A stretch of 64,000 nt of DNA from Bacillota bacterium (GCA_023414875.1 JAEZMV010000002.1:197248-261247); one strand, 5' to 3'. Positions 26,073 to 36,650 are shown, counted from the first letter of the stretch. Made by a program: numbers and translations. The notes: generated by a model not told the origin, from the sequence alone.

Positions 26073-29000
26073 TTAGGAAACAGCCCTGTTTATTTCTACT
26101 TCGCCGTTTTCTGCCATACGTACGGTACGTACAATGGCTTTTGCAATCTGGTATAATTTCCGTTCGGTATCTGAACTTGGGGTTTGATTCTTTACTTCAT
26201 TATCCGAATTCTGATAGCTGTAAGTGCCACTTTCCTTTCGGTGCACACCAAAATCCATTTGTTTTATGGTTACTTCACAATCCTTCGCAGCTTTTTCTAT
26301 CTCTTCAGCTCTTTGCTGCAATAATTCTAATCCGCCTCTGTTATCACTGCTGAAAAAGCCTTTTAAAATGTGATCTTTTAAAGAAAAATCTGCTTTTATG
26401 TTGCCCAGTTGTTCTGACCAGATCGTTACCGATACTCTTTGGGAGGCTTCTGTACCCCGCAGTATGGTTAGGTTCAAATTCGTGATACCCCTGTCTGTCT
26501 CAATCGGTATTTGGTAAAACTCTTTTTCTGCAAGTGTTTTAAGAAATGTCATATGCTGCCCTAAGCTTTTTAATTCTGCCAGCCTACGGCTGTCAATCCT
26601 CTCTTCAGAGCATGCTTGGTTAAGAGCTTCCTTCGAATTCGCTTCTAGTTGTTGATACATCTCTACCATCGAATTCTTATCGATTAATGTATCGGACAAT
26701 TGGCTGATTTCCTTTATACTTTTTTCAGAATTTTCGACTACTTTTTCATTGTTTAATTTTAGGAGCTTCTTAATCGGAGATTCTCCGTTACTTAAAATAT
26801 GATTTGCCAATGTAATATTAAGTGGTGAACTAGGTATATGAAGATCCTGCAGAAATCGGATCGACTGCTCTGAATTCTTACAAAGCTCTCTGATTTCTTG
26901 AACTTTTGAGGTATAGAATTCGTTCTCAACGGATTGTGTAGCCTCCACATTTTTAAGCTGTTCGAATAGTCTCTCTATCGGAATCTCCTTGATGCTATCC
27001 CATACATCTCTGCTTGAGGATGAGCTGGATACTGATGCCCAACCCGGTTCGCCGGCTTTTGTTATGTTCTTTCTTAACTCCTGCAATTTCTCAGGGGATA
27101 TCTCCTCCTTCATTTGCTTTAAGATGCGGTTAAGAAACTGTGTCTGTTCCGCGATATCCTCCTCAGGAGTGGGCCGTCCGGGCTCCTGCTGCCCCATACC
27201 CTTTGATAATAAACTCAGCTGTTCGGTGATCGTTTCATTTTTATAGCTGATACTCTGCAAGCTTCCAAATTCATCGTTGATCACTGCATCCAGCCTGCCC
27301 TTTTTACCTGTTTGAAGGGCTGAAAGCAAATGTTCCAGTGTTACTTCTCTCTCTGCCTTAATAAGGGATCCAAGCGCAGAACCATCCGACTTTTCCACAT
27401 TATATAGCAAACGATAGATTCCGATAAATGCTTTTCTTTCATCCGTATTAATGCTATCTTCCTTTTCTAATCTTTGCAGATAAGTACTGAACTTCTCCTC
27501 CGAGGTAATACCCTGCTCTTCTTTTATATTGTCAATTTTCTGATTTAATTCTGTCAAAGGCATCTCCAGGGGATTTATGCCTTCTTTAATCATACGCACT
27601 GTAACCGCGGGATGTAGGTTCTTCATCAGATAGGTAACCTGCTGATCATAAGCCTTAACCCTGTCAATAGCTTCTCCACTTATCTCCATTTGGTTATAGC
27701 CTAAAATCCTCACGGCTCTTTGGTTAAGCTCTGTGTTCTCGATATTCATTTCCTTTAACAAAGTATCCATATTCGCAAAGGCCTTTTTAATCGAGTCACC
27801 ATATTCTCTGTTTGGTACTGTCATTAAGGTTTCATAAGCGGTTCCTGCCTTGCTATATTCAGCCTTAAGCTTCGTTCCTTCCGCAAGCAAAGTCGAGACA
27901 GTCTGTATCTTTCGGTGGGCTAATGTACTTCCGAGAATATCACAGGGCATCTGTTTTAATATCTCAACACTCTGCGCTGTCTCTTTTACTTGTTGAACAG
28001 AGCTTGATAATACCTCAACCTCTGCCTCCTTTAAAAGATCCTTATAGTAATTATCCTCCAGCTCTCTTAATTCTTCTACCACCTTTTCAAGCTTCTGGGT
28101 TTCTATCTTAATACCCTTCTTTTCCAGTTTTGCTGCGGCTTCCGTCGTCATCTTAAGGCGAATTTCCTCCAGCTGTCTCTTTACTCGGATTTCTTCCAAT
28201 CGGGGATCCTTATCCTTTATGGAGGTGTTCTTCTCTATGTCTTTTATCTCTGTCTCTTGCGGTTCCTTTGACCTATTATCGTTATCACTTACCTCTGCTG
28301 TCTCCTGAATAGTATTTCTAGCTATTACATTTTTTCTTTCTGCAAGACTTTCCTGAATGGTTACCAATCTTTTAATGGATATCTCTAAGCCTTCCTTTAC
28401 CGCATGTGTAATGGTTTCCTCACGGATAGAATTTACGTCGGCTATCAGCCTCTCATATGAAACTTCCGTCTGTGTTAGTAGAGATACATCCTTCGGTGCA
28501 ATCCCTTCTTTCATTCCCGAGACAAGCTTATCAAGAATTTCCTTCTTATCCGAGTTTGACTTGATCTCCCCGAGTTTCTTTTTATACTCTAAGGTTTCTT
28601 TCGTCAGTGGAAGCTTATTTTCCAATAACCATTTTGAAGCTTTAAGACTATCCTCATTAACTTCAAAGCCTGCTGCCGTAATTACCTCTTCTACCTGGCC
28701 TTTTAATTCCTCCCAGGCCTGTGATGTCAATTTCTGTGGCTTTTCCTGATTTTTTGCAGTCCCACTGTAAAATGCTTTATATAAATTCTCTATTGTAGGC
28801 TCGACTTCTCTGCCTATCAAATATTTCATTGCCTTATCATCCAGCAATACCGCTGTATCGCTTAATTTGAGTGCATTTGACAACTTCGTAAGGTTATCTG
28901 AGGTTACCGGCAGATTCTCTTCCCTTAATCTCTTTCTTAGTGCCTTCTCATCAAAGGCACTCGTTTGATCTGAAGTATTTATCAGAACAGAAGGCATGAC

Positions 29001-29651
29001 CGGAGCTGATTCCTTCTTCGTCTGATCCGAAATCTTCGTCTGATCCGAAATCTTTGTCCTATCTGAAATCTTCGTCTGATCCGACGGCTTACTATTCTCT
29101 GCGATACCTGCTTTTATTCTGCTTAAAGCATCGTATAGACCATTGATGGAGAAGGTTTCTATCAGAAAACCTTCCTGTTCAAGAAGCCTGCAATCCAGCT
29201 CTGTCAGCTTAGATGCAATCTCCTCCATTTTATTTTTTGTATCGAGTACTTCAGTTTCTCTCGACACTCTTCTTGCCGTCTGCTCCTTTTGTGACAGTAT
29301 GGTATTAAGGTCTGCTTCCGGCACCATAAAGGCCTTAAAAGTCTTACGGTTATTATCCCTGGTTCCGTCCAGAAGACGTAGTTCAATCTCTTTCTCACTG
29401 GCTTTTACCACTTCAAAAATCTTCTTTTCACCCGGTACCGCATTCTTTAATACTTGTCTGGAGGTTGTAACCTTTTGTCCGTTAAAATCCAACGTAACCT
29501 TTTCTTCTGCTTCAACAACCGTTCCTGTTATGATCTGACCCTTTTTTAAATCAGCCATACCCTTTTCTATATTCTCATTTTCTATTTTGATCGGGTTTGA
29601 CATAAGCCTGTCTGCCTTGCCACCCGTTCCTATCATGACGTTTCCGCTCAT
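26073..29651 (-). CDS. DUF6240 / FliK-like flagellar protein, very large
   Basis: This 1192-aa, largely helical, charged protein starts with an S1/OB-like stretch (KGQIITGTVVEAEEKVTLDFNGQ). Near residues 195-215 it has a short tandem repeat of DQTKIS-type units. The C-terminal 150 residues (NLTILRG, then VTIWSEQLGNIKADFSLK and a leucine pattern LELLQQRAEEIEKAAKDC) resemble the FliK hook-length control C-domain. Position upstream of flagellin and a sigma-D-like promoter support a flagellar role. I am fairly sure of the flagellar link, less of the exact function. There is no signal peptide. Confidence 0.65.
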   Translation of the reverse strand: MSGNVMIGTGGKADRLMSNPIKIENENIEKGMADLKKGQIITGTVVEAEEKVTLDFNGQKVTTSRQVLKNAVPGEKKIFEVVKASEKEIELRLLDGTRDNNRKTFKAFMVPEADLNTILSQKEQTARRVSRETEVLDTKNKMEEIASKLTELDCRLLEQEGFLIETFSINGLYDALSRIKAGIAENSKPSDQTKISDRTKISDQTKISDQTKKESAPVMPSVLINTSDQTSAFDEKALRKRLREENLPVTSDNLTKLSNALKLSDTAVLLDDKAMKYLIGREVEPTIENLYKAFYSGTAKNQEKPQKLTSQAWEELKGQVEEVITAAGFEVNEDSLKASKWLLENKLPLTKETLEYKKKLGEIKSNSDKKEILDKLVSGMKEGIAPKDVSLLTQTEVSYERLIADVNSIREETITHAVKEGLEISIKRLVTIQESLAERKNVIARNTIQETAEVSDNDNRSKEPQETEIKDIEKNTSIKDKDPRLEEIRVKRQLEEIRLKMTTEAAAKLEKKGIKIETQKLEKVVEELRELEDNYYKDLLKEAEVEVLSSSVQQVKETAQSVEILKQMPCDILGSTLAHRKIQTVSTLLAEGTKLKAEYSKAGTAYETLMTVPNREYGDSIKKAFANMDTLLKEMNIENTELNQRAVRILGYNQMEISGEAIDRVKAYDQQVTYLMKNLHPAVTVRMIKEGINPLEMPLTELNQKIDNIKEEQGITSEEKFSTYLQRLEKEDSINTDERKAFIGIYRLLYNVEKSDGSALGSLIKAEREVTLEHLLSALQTGKKGRLDAVINDEFGSLQSISYKNETITEQLSLLSKGMGQQEPGRPTPEEDIAEQTQFLNRILKQMKEEISPEKLQELRKNITKAGEPGWASVSSSSSSRDVWDSIKEIPIERLFEQLKNVEATQSVENEFYTSKVQEIRELCKNSEQSIRFLQDLHIPSSPLNITLANHILSNGESPIKKLLKLNNEKVVENSEKSIKEISQLSDTLIDKNSMVEMYQQLEANSKEALNQACSEERIDSRRLAELKSLGQHMTFLKTLAEKEFYQIPIETDRGITNLNLTILRGTEASQRVSVTIWSEQLGNIKADFSLKDHILKGFFSSDNRGGLELLQQRAEEIEKAAKDCEVTIKQMDFGVHRKESGTYSYQNSDNEVKNQTPSSDTERKLYQIAKAIVRTVRMAENGEVEINRAVS

Positions 29652-29745
29652 TCTATACCTGCCTTTATGTATTCTATGTGATCTGGAACGTTTCTCTCCT
29701 AGCCATTTGCCATATGGTAATCCCTATTATAAATTGTTAGTAAAT

Positions 29746-29773
29746 ATTTCGGCAGATTCAAAGAAAAACTTAA
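29746..29773 (-). promoter_or_regulatory. Possible sigma-D (sigma-28) flagellar promoter
   Basis: On the minus strand TTAA (29773-29770) and GCCGAAAT (29753-29746) are separated by 16 bases, close to the sigma-D pattern TAAA-N15-GCCGATAT. It lies about 95 bases upstream of the DUF6240 start. The rest of the 29652-29967 gap holds no gene. Confidence 0.45.
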
Positions 29774-29967
29774 CTGCTAGCTCCAGCTACTCTCTGGCAA
29801 TATATTACAATTCATTACAATAATTAATGGTACTACTTCTTACAATGCTTTCTATCGAATAAACATGAAATAACAAAACAAGTGTGCTTACATTGCAAAA
29901 ATTAAATACAAAAGCAGGAATGTAATAAAAAAATTTGAGTTTTTATGAATAAAGCATGTAGGCTTTG

Positions 29968-31743
29968 ATGAAAGGCAGGGTGATTATTATTCAAAAAAAA
30001 GTGACTAGGTTTCTCTTTGTTTTTTTCGCTGCTTTGTGTCTTGTTATTTTTCTGGCGACCTGTAACCATCAGGAAAAGCTTCAGCAGACACAAAGAGAAT
30101 TTGATGTGTTTATGAATGATTTATTTATACAAGAGGTTCAGTCCGATACTCTATCCTTAAAATACTCTCTCTCGAATCCGGAAAGTTACGGCATTAAACA
30201 AGTGAAAGCAACGTTAGGAGAATACAGTATGAACCGGATGAATCAGGATTTGACGCTATATGAAAATTATTTAAAGCATCTATCCACTTTCGACTACGAC
30301 CTGCTCACCCCGGAGCAAAAGCTTACTTATGATATTGTGAAGAACTATCTGATGCAAAATATGAATTTCGGAAGCTTTATGTATTATACCGAATGTTTAG
30401 GACCAACCACCGGTATTCAGGCTCAGCTTCCGATATTATTGGCCGAATTCAATTTCTCCTCCAAGGACGACCTCGATGAGTATATAGAACTGTTGAATTG
30501 CGTCTCTGAGTATTTTGATAGTATCATTCAGTATGAGCAGGAAAAATCAGATCACGGACTATTTATGAATGATGCTGTGGCGAAACGTATTATATCTCAA
30601 TGTAAAGCTTTTATTGATGAGCCTGAAAACAATTTTCTTATTCAATATTTTGATGAGAAAATTAATAACTATGATTTTATATCCAAGAAAGAAATTGCTT
30701 ATTACAAAGCTATGAATAAAGAGGCCGTCATAAATCATGTAATTCCGGCGTATGAGGCTCTGATCGAAGCCTTAACGGAGCTTTTAGGTTCCGGTACCAA
30801 TAAAGCAGGACTTTATTATTATCCGGAAGGCCAGGCTTATTATGAATGCCTGACAAAATATAAGACCGGTTCAAAAAAGAGCATGGACGGGATAATAAAG
30901 ATGTTGGATACTGCGATTGGTAACGGTGTTATTAATATCACGGCTCTCTCTCAGACAGACCCCGCAATTGTTGACAAATACCTTGCTTTTACCTCCTTCC
31001 CGCTCACTAATCCGGAAGAAATTATCCGTGATTTAAAAGACGATATAAAAAGGGATTTTCCGGAGGCTGTTCCGGTAAACTGTAAAATTAAATACGTACC
31101 GGAATCTCTCTCCGAGTATCTAAGTCCCGCTATGTATCTGGTTCCCCCGATAGATAACTATAAGAATAACAATATTTATATCAATGGCAGTGATTCTAAA
31201 ACTCTTTCCATGATATATACCACCGTAGCACATGAGGGCTATCCCGGACATTTATATCAGTGTGTTTATTTTCGGGATCGAAATCCTGCTCCCATACGGA
31301 ATTTACTAAACTTCGTTGGCTATGATGAAGGATGGGCTACCTATGTTGAACTCTATTCCTATCATATTTCCGGAATCGATGATAACCTTGCTGACTTTCT
31401 GGAGTGGAATAATATGGTTATTCTATGCATGTATGCAAGAGCAGACATCGGAATCCATTATGAGGGCTGGACTAAGAAGATGGTTGTTAACTATATTACC
31501 CAGTTCATAAGTGACGAAAAAACTGCAGTGTTAATTTATAATACTCTATTAGAGGAGCCTGCGATTTATCTGCCCTATGCTGTTGGTTACCTTGAAATAA
31601 TGGAATTAAGAAATACTGCAGAGCAAAAATTAGGTGATCAATTTGTTGCTAAGGATTTCCATAGGTTTTTATTGGATATCGGCCCGGCACAATTTGGTAT
31701 CATTGAAGATAATATGAACTCCTGGGTCGAAAAAAGAAAATAA
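29968..31743 (+). CDS. DUF885 family lipoprotein (M32/M3-like metallohydrolase)
   Basis: This is a 591-aa protein with an N-terminal membrane anchor and lipobox IFLATC near residue 32, so it is probably a membrane-tethered lipoprotein outside the cell. The DUF885 core motif HEGYPGH (about residues 422-428) resembles the zinc site of gluzincin peptidases, with an EGWATYVE segment downstream as second zinc-ligand region. Substrate unknown; a peptidase role is likely. The start is uncertain: ATG at 29968 has only a weak ribosome binding site, and a GGCAGGG lies just inside the frame. Confidence 0.82.
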   Translation: MKGRVIIIQKKVTRFLFVFFAALCLVIFLATCNHQEKLQQTQREFDVFMNDLFIQEVQSDTLSLKYSLSNPESYGIKQVKATLGEYSMNRMNQDLTLYENYLKHLSTFDYDLLTPEQKLTYDIVKNYLMQNMNFGSFMYYTECLGPTTGIQAQLPILLAEFNFSSKDDLDEYIELLNCVSEYFDSIIQYEQEKSDHGLFMNDAVAKRIISQCKAFIDEPENNFLIQYFDEKINNYDFISKKEIAYYKAMNKEAVINHVIPAYEALIEALTELLGSGTNKAGLYYYPEGQAYYECLTKYKTGSKKSMDGIIKMLDTAIGNGVINITALSQTDPAIVDKYLAFTSFPLTNPEEIIRDLKDDIKRDFPEAVPVNCKIKYVPESLSEYLSPAMYLVPPIDNYKNNNIYINGSDSKTLSMIYTTVAHEGYPGHLYQCVYFRDRNPAPIRNLLNFVGYDEGWATYVELYSYHISGIDDNLADFLEWNNMVILCMYARADIGIHYEGWTKKMVVNYITQFISDEKTAVLIYNTLLEEPAIYLPYAVGYLEIMELRNTAEQKLGDQFVAKDFHRFLLDIGPAQFGIIEDNMNSWVEKRK

Positions 31744-31780
31744 AAAGTCGTTATTTTTACTATATTTCTATACATTTGCA

Positions 31781-31809
31781 TTGACATTTACATGTCCCGG
31801 TTTTATACT
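31781..31809 (+). promoter_or_regulatory. Sigma-A promoter of pckA
   Basis: TTGACA (31781-31786), 17 bases, TATACT (31804-31809), about 95 bases before the pckA start. A second TATACT lies about 30 bases further on. Confidence 0.7.
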
Positions 31810-31905
31810 TATTATGGCGGACAATTGATTGCTATACTATATGTTTCAATTTATTTTGTATGTATTTCAAAATAAACAAACAATTCAAAAATAGGAGGAT
31901 ATTAC

Positions 31906-33561
31906 ATGTCAACAAAAGCTTATTTTAAACGTGAAGAAATCGGCACTAATAAACCCGGCTTTTCGAAAACCCGTTCCATCATTGAGGCGGCTTTTTATGG
32001 TAATAATGTCATCAAGGTAAACACCCTTAGAGAGGCTTATGAGCTTGCTAAAAATTCCCCTGGAACCGTTGTAACGGATATGCCTGTATATCGCGGAGAG
32101 GAATTTGGACTTGAAAAGGATGCAAAAGTTTTATTATTCAACGATGGTTTTGTAACAGGTCGTGCTGCCGCTGCAAGAAAAATAACAGGTGAACCCGGTG
32201 TTGACTGCGAAAATCTTAATAGCAAGGTAATGGATGCAATTTATGATACCAGATATTCTGTTCTTTACCATGCAGAAGTTTTCATTGGATTAGATCCTGA
32301 ATTCATGGTAAAAGCACATTTATTAATTCCGGAAGGTGAAGAAAACATCCTTTACTCCTGGATGCTTAACTTCCAGTATATGTCTGATGAGTATATCAGA
32401 ATGTATAAAGCTTCAAAACCTATCGCTGATGAGTGCGATATTTACATTTTCTCTAATCCTCAATGGAAGCATGCTGAGCATCCGATGGGATTAACATATT
32501 TCAATACTACAACTAACTGTGCTGCCCTTCTAGGTATGAGATACTTTGGTGAGCATAAGAAGGGAACTCTTACCATCGCATGGGCTATCGCAAATCGTAA
32601 CGGTTATGCTTCCTGCCATGGCGGTCAGAAGAGATATAACCTTCCCGGCGGAAAGTCCTATGTTGCTTCCGTATTTGGTCTTTCAGGTTCCGGTAAGTCA
32701 ACTATTACACATGCAAAACATGGTGGTAAATATGATGTAACTGTTCTTCATGACGATGCTTTTATCATTAATACCGATACCGGTTCTTCAATCGCTTTAG
32801 AGCCTACTTATTTTGATAAAACGCAGGATTACCCTACCAACTGTGAAGATAACAAATATTTATTAACCGCTCAGAACTGTTCCGCAACTATGGATGAGGA
32901 CGGTAAGGTTGTTCTTGTTACCGAAGATATCCGTAACGGTAACGGCCGTGCTATTAAATCAAAGCTATGGTCTCCGAACCGCGTTGACAAAATACCTGAG
33001 CCTGTTGATTCCATCTTCTGGATCATGAAGGACCCTACTTTGCCTCCGATTATTAAATTAAAAGGTGCTTCTCTCGCTTCTGTAATGGGTGCTACCCTTG
33101 CAACCAAGAGAACCACCGCTGAGCGTCTTGCTCCTGGCGTTGATCCTAATGCGCTGGTTGTTGAGCCTTATGCTAATCCATTCCGTACCTATCCGTTGGT
33201 TAACGATTATGAGAAATTTAAGAAACTCGTTGCAGAAAGAAATGTTGACTGCTACGTAATCAATACCGGTGATTTCATGGGTAAAAAGGTTCAGCCGAAG
33301 GATACTCTCGGAATATTAGAAGCAATTGTAGAAGGAAATACCAACTTTAAGCAATGGGGACCTTTTGAAGATATCGAAATTTTCGAATGGGAAGGCTTCG
33401 TTCCTAATTTGGAGGATCCGGACTATAAAGCTCAATTAGTAGCTAGAATGAAGGATAGAATTGCTTTTGTTGAATCCAGAGAGACCGATAAAGGTGGCTT
33501 TGATAAGCTTCCCGCTGACGCTTTAGAAGCTCTGAAGAAAGTAGTTGCTGAATTAGCTTAA
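31906..33561 (+). CDS. pckA: Phosphoenolpyruvate carboxykinase (ATP)
   Basis: This 551-aa ATP-type PEPCK interconverts oxaloacetate + ATP and PEP + CO2 + ADP. The P-loop GLSGSGKST is at residues 258-266; the metal-binding HDDAFII and the TKRTTAER segment follow. In anaerobic Clostridia the enzyme often runs in the CO2-fixing direction to feed succinate or C4 metabolism, although gluconeogenesis is equally possible. It has strong codon bias and an AGGAGG ribosome site, consistent with high expression. It stands alone between its own promoter and terminator. Confidence 0.95.
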   Translation: MSTKAYFKREEIGTNKPGFSKTRSIIEAAFYGNNVIKVNTLREAYELAKNSPGTVVTDMPVYRGEEFGLEKDAKVLLFNDGFVTGRAAAARKITGEPGVDCENLNSKVMDAIYDTRYSVLYHAEVFIGLDPEFMVKAHLLIPEGEENILYSWMLNFQYMSDEYIRMYKASKPIADECDIYIFSNPQWKHAEHPMGLTYFNTTTNCAALLGMRYFGEHKKGTLTIAWAIANRNGYASCHGGQKRYNLPGGKSYVASVFGLSGSGKSTITHAKHGGKYDVTVLHDDAFIINTDTGSSIALEPTYFDKTQDYPTNCEDNKYLLTAQNCSATMDEDGKVVLVTEDIRNGNGRAIKSKLWSPNRVDKIPEPVDSIFWIMKDPTLPPIIKLKGASLASVMGATLATKRTTAERLAPGVDPNALVVEPYANPFRTYPLVNDYEKFKKLVAERNVDCYVINTGDFMGKKVQPKDTLGILEAIVEGNTNFKQWGPFEDIEIFEWEGFVPNLEDPDYKAQLVARMKDRIAFVESRETDKGGFDKLPADALEALKKVVAELA

Positions 33562-33586
33562 TGTTATTTATATAGTGCCAAAAAAG

Positions 33587-33632
33587 GCTGCAAATAGAGC
33601 TCGGAATATCCGTTCTCTATTTGCAGCTATTT
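33587..33632 (+). terminator. Terminator after pckA
   Basis: A 13-bp perfect stem, GCTGCAAATAGAG (33587-33599) with CTCTATTTGCAGC (33615-33627), is followed by TATTTTAT. Confidence 0.85.
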
Positions 33633-33761
33633 TATAAATAATTTCATTAAACTGACAGAGATCATTATCACGTTGAAATTATATGAAAGAATATATACAC
33701 AATGTTTATATGCAAATGAACTACTGAATTATTCCACCACACAAATAATAGGAGGACTATC

Positions 33762-34130
33762 ATGTTAGTTACACATATTTATTTTAATGGGCAATGCAAA
33801 GAAGCAATCGAATTATATAAAAATGCATTCAATGCAACGGTTCAGACATTAATAGAAAGTCCTGAGAACGAAGAGCTTGTTATGCATGCTGAAGTATTAA
33901 TTCACAATCAGCTACTGATGCTAAATGACTTTGGTAATGATGATGGTTTTTCCAAATCTGGCGGGTACCAATTGTGTGTTAAATTTGACAGTGAAGAAGA
34001 ACTTATGAAATCTTATTCCATTTTAGTGGATGGTAGTAAGATAATTACACCCATACAAGCAACCGATTTTAGTGCTTGTATGGTTAGATTTATCGATAAG
34101 TATGATGTTCGGTGGGGATTCTGGCTTTAA
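33762..34130 (+). CDS. PhnB-like VOC superfamily protein
   Basis: This 122-aa protein resembles the PhnB / 3-demethylubiquinone-methyltransferase-like branch of the VOC (glyoxalase/bleomycin resistance) superfamily. The pattern is IYFNGQCKEAIELYKNAF, MHAEVLIHNQLLMLND, and a C-terminal YDVRWGFWL where the family usually has DKFGVxWxxN. The chemistry is unknown. A strong AGGAGG precedes the ATG. It has its own hairpin downstream. Confidence 0.82.
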   Translation: MLVTHIYFNGQCKEAIELYKNAFNATVQTLIESPENEELVMHAEVLIHNQLLMLNDFGNDDGFSKSGGYQLCVKFDSEEELMKSYSILVDGSKIITPIQATDFSACMVRFIDKYDVRWGFWL

Positions 34131-34145
34131 CAGCAGCATTAAAAT

Positions 34146-34204
34146 AGGGCATATGCAATAACTAAAGTATCTAACTACTCGGTACTAAGTTACTCCTATG
34201 CCCT
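34146..34204. terminator. Hairpin between the convergent VOC and metG genes
   Basis: AGGGCATA (34146-34153) pairs with TATGCCCT (34197-34204); T-rich sequence follows on both strands, so it may serve both genes. Confidence 0.6.
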
Positions 34205-34239
34205 TTATCTAATTTCTCTTAATCCGTTCTAACAGAGTA

Positions 34240-36231
34240 TTATTGTATTTCAGCTCCGGCAGGCATCGGTTTTTCCGGTACCATTAGAGCAAGGTTTCCT
34301 TCTGCATCTTCAGCACAAAGAAGCATTCCTTCGGATAACATTCCTGCTAAGGTGGCAGGCTTAAGGTTCACTACTACCATAACCTTCTTACCAACCATCT
34401 CCTCCGGTGTATAATGTGCTTTGATTCCGGATACGATTTGCTTCACCTGGGAGCCTATCTTAACCTGAGAGCAAAGAAGCTTCTTGGATTTTTTAACTTC
34501 CTCACAGGCGATAATTTCACCAATTTGGAATTGTAGCTTTGCAAAATCATCATAGGTAATCTCCGGTTTTGCTTCTATATCAATTACATCATTTAATGAT
34601 TTATCCCCGTCTTTATTCTCTGCTGTATCTGCTCCTGTCGCTGTTACCTGTACTTCCTTTGATGCATCCACTTTCTCAAGTACCTCCTTAATATCAAGTC
34701 GTGCAAATAATATCTCCGGTGTCTCTGTTACCTTGGTACCCTCCTGATACAATCCATAGCTTGATAGCTCCTCAAGACTTCTCGGTTTTGTGGAAAGCTG
34801 TGTCAGTATCTTCTCAGCCGTTTCCGGCATAAAGGATGCCAACAGGCTCGTGCCTATGCAAATACTTTCTGTCAGGTTATAAAGAACCGTCTCCAAACGA
34901 GCTTTCTTTTCTTCCTCTTTTGCCAGCACCCATGGCATAGTCTCATCAATGTATTTATTGCAGCGTTTGAATAATGTAAATATTTCGCTGATGGCATCTG
35001 CTACACGGAGCTTTTCCATCTTTGCAATCACCTTCTTCGGAGTTTCAAGAGCCAACGCGATTAACTCTTCATCCACTGCCTCAGCAACCTTGCCGTTACG
35101 GACAATACCACCGAAATATTTATTACTCATCGAGATTGTACGGTTAACCAGATTACCCAAGGTATTCGCGAGGTCAGAATTAATTCTTTCCACTAAAAGC
35201 TCCCAGGATATAATTCCATCATTATCAAACGGCATCTCATGTAATACGAAATATCTTACTGCATCTACACCAAATATTTTTACGAGATCATCTGCATAGA
35301 GTACATTTCCCTTAGATTTACTCATCTTGTCTCCAGCTGCTCCCTGCAACAGCCAAGGGTGGCCGAATACCTGCTTGGGTAGCTCTATATTTAAGGCCAT
35401 TAACATAATCGGCCAGTAAATGGTATGGAAGCGAAGAATGTCCTTTCCGATCAGATGTAAATCTGCCGGCCAGTATTTTTTAAATTGCTCCGTACTGTTA
35501 CCATCTGCATCAAAACCGATACCGGTGATATAATTACTAAGCGCATCCAGCCAAACATATACGACATGTCTGCTGTCGAAATCCACCGGAATACCCCATT
35601 GAAAGGAGGTTCGGGATACACACAGATCCTGAAGGCCCGGAAGTAGGAAATTGTTCATCATCTCATTTTTTCTGGATTCCGGTTGAATAAATTCCGGATG
35701 AGTATTAATATGCTCAATCAGGCGGTCCGTATATTTACTAAGTCTTAAGAAATAAGCCTCTTCCTTTGCCGGCTGAACCTCTCTGCCGCAGTCAGGACAC
35801 TTGCCCTCTACTAACTGTGATTGTGTAAAGAAGGACTCACAGGGGGTACAATACATTCCTTCATAATTACCTTTATAAATATCTCCCTGCTCATAAAGCT
35901 TCTTAAAAATCTTCTGAATTTGCTTTTCATGATCAGCATCCGTAGTACGAATAAATTTGTCGTAAGAGGTATTCATTAAATCCCAGATGTCCTTTATCGT
36001 ACCGGCTACACCATCAACAAATTCCTTTGGTGTAACTCCTGCTTCCGCTGCTTTTGTTTCAATCTTCTGCCCATGCTCATCCGTTCCAGTCTGGAAGAAT
36101 ACATCATAACCCTCCAGGCGTTTAAAGCGTGCTATACTGTCAGCCAGTACAATTTCATAAGAATTACCGATATGTGGCTTTCCTGAGGTATAAGCTATCG
36201 CTGTAGTAATGTAATATGGTTTTTTACTCAT
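34240..36231 (-). CDS. metG: Methionyl-tRNA synthetase
   Basis: This 663-aa class I synthetase joins methionine to tRNA-Met. A HIGH-type motif (PHIGNSYE), four zinc cysteines (CTPC and CPDC, about residues 127-150) and KMSKS at 302-306 are present. A C-terminal Arc1p/EMAP-like tRNA-binding OB domain (about 555-663, FAKLQFQIGEIIACEEVKKSKKL) lets it act as a dimer. The ATG follows AAAGGAAG. A methionine T-box lies upstream, so expression should respond to uncharged tRNA-Met. Confidence 0.96.
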   Translation of the reverse strand: MSKKPYYITTAIAYTSGKPHIGNSYEIVLADSIARFKRLEGYDVFFQTGTDEHGQKIETKAAEAGVTPKEFVDGVAGTIKDIWDLMNTSYDKFIRTTDADHEKQIQKIFKKLYEQGDIYKGNYEGMYCTPCESFFTQSQLVEGKCPDCGREVQPAKEEAYFLRLSKYTDRLIEHINTHPEFIQPESRKNEMMNNFLLPGLQDLCVSRTSFQWGIPVDFDSRHVVYVWLDALSNYITGIGFDADGNSTEQFKKYWPADLHLIGKDILRFHTIYWPIMLMALNIELPKQVFGHPWLLQGAAGDKMSKSKGNVLYADDLVKIFGVDAVRYFVLHEMPFDNDGIISWELLVERINSDLANTLGNLVNRTISMSNKYFGGIVRNGKVAEAVDEELIALALETPKKVIAKMEKLRVADAISEIFTLFKRCNKYIDETMPWVLAKEEEKKARLETVLYNLTESICIGTSLLASFMPETAEKILTQLSTKPRSLEELSSYGLYQEGTKVTETPEILFARLDIKEVLEKVDASKEVQVTATGADTAENKDGDKSLNDVIDIEAKPEITYDDFAKLQFQIGEIIACEEVKKSKKLLCSQVKIGSQVKQIVSGIKAHYTPEEMVGKKVMVVVNLKPATLAGMLSEGMLLCAEDAEGNLALMVPEKPMPAGAEIQ

Positions 36232-36350
36232 TTTTTTTCTTCCTTTCTCTCTTTATCATTATCTTCTTCTCTCGCTAATTCTCCTTCAACCTACTCGTTT
36301 ATTCTCATGCTCTAACTTTACATTACTCTACTCTATAGGTTTCCAAACAA

Positions 36351-36650
36351 CAAAAAAACTCCCATCCTTAAATCACTTTAAAGACGAGAGGAACTCCCGT
36401 GATACCACTTTAATTCGCTTTTACCTCACAATAAAAGCCTCATTCACTGCAAATTACTACAGCTTAGCATTTTAACGGTTGCACCCGTCGCAGCCTAAGA
36501 TACCTCCTCGGTGCGCAGCTCCAAGACCATCTTCAGCAGCTTCTTCAAGTCTGTTCATAATAACAAACCGGATTGTCATCCATTTCCCCTTCTCAGCATA
36601 CCGGGGTTCTCTGTCAATCGTTTCACTGCTTACTCTTCTTTTCATAGCCT
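36351..36650 (-). promoter_or_regulatory. T-box riboswitch of metG
   Basis: On the minus strand the T-box sequence AAAGTGGTATCACGGGAG lies at 36411-36394. A terminator follows, with a 14-bp stem (36390-36377 with 36372-36359) and seven T. Upstream, a stem I candidate pairs GATTG with CAATC, and an ATG at 36583-36581 lies just before the closing strand, where a Met specifier codon is expected. Part of the 36232-37173 gap; 36651-36784 shows nothing else. Confidence 0.88.
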
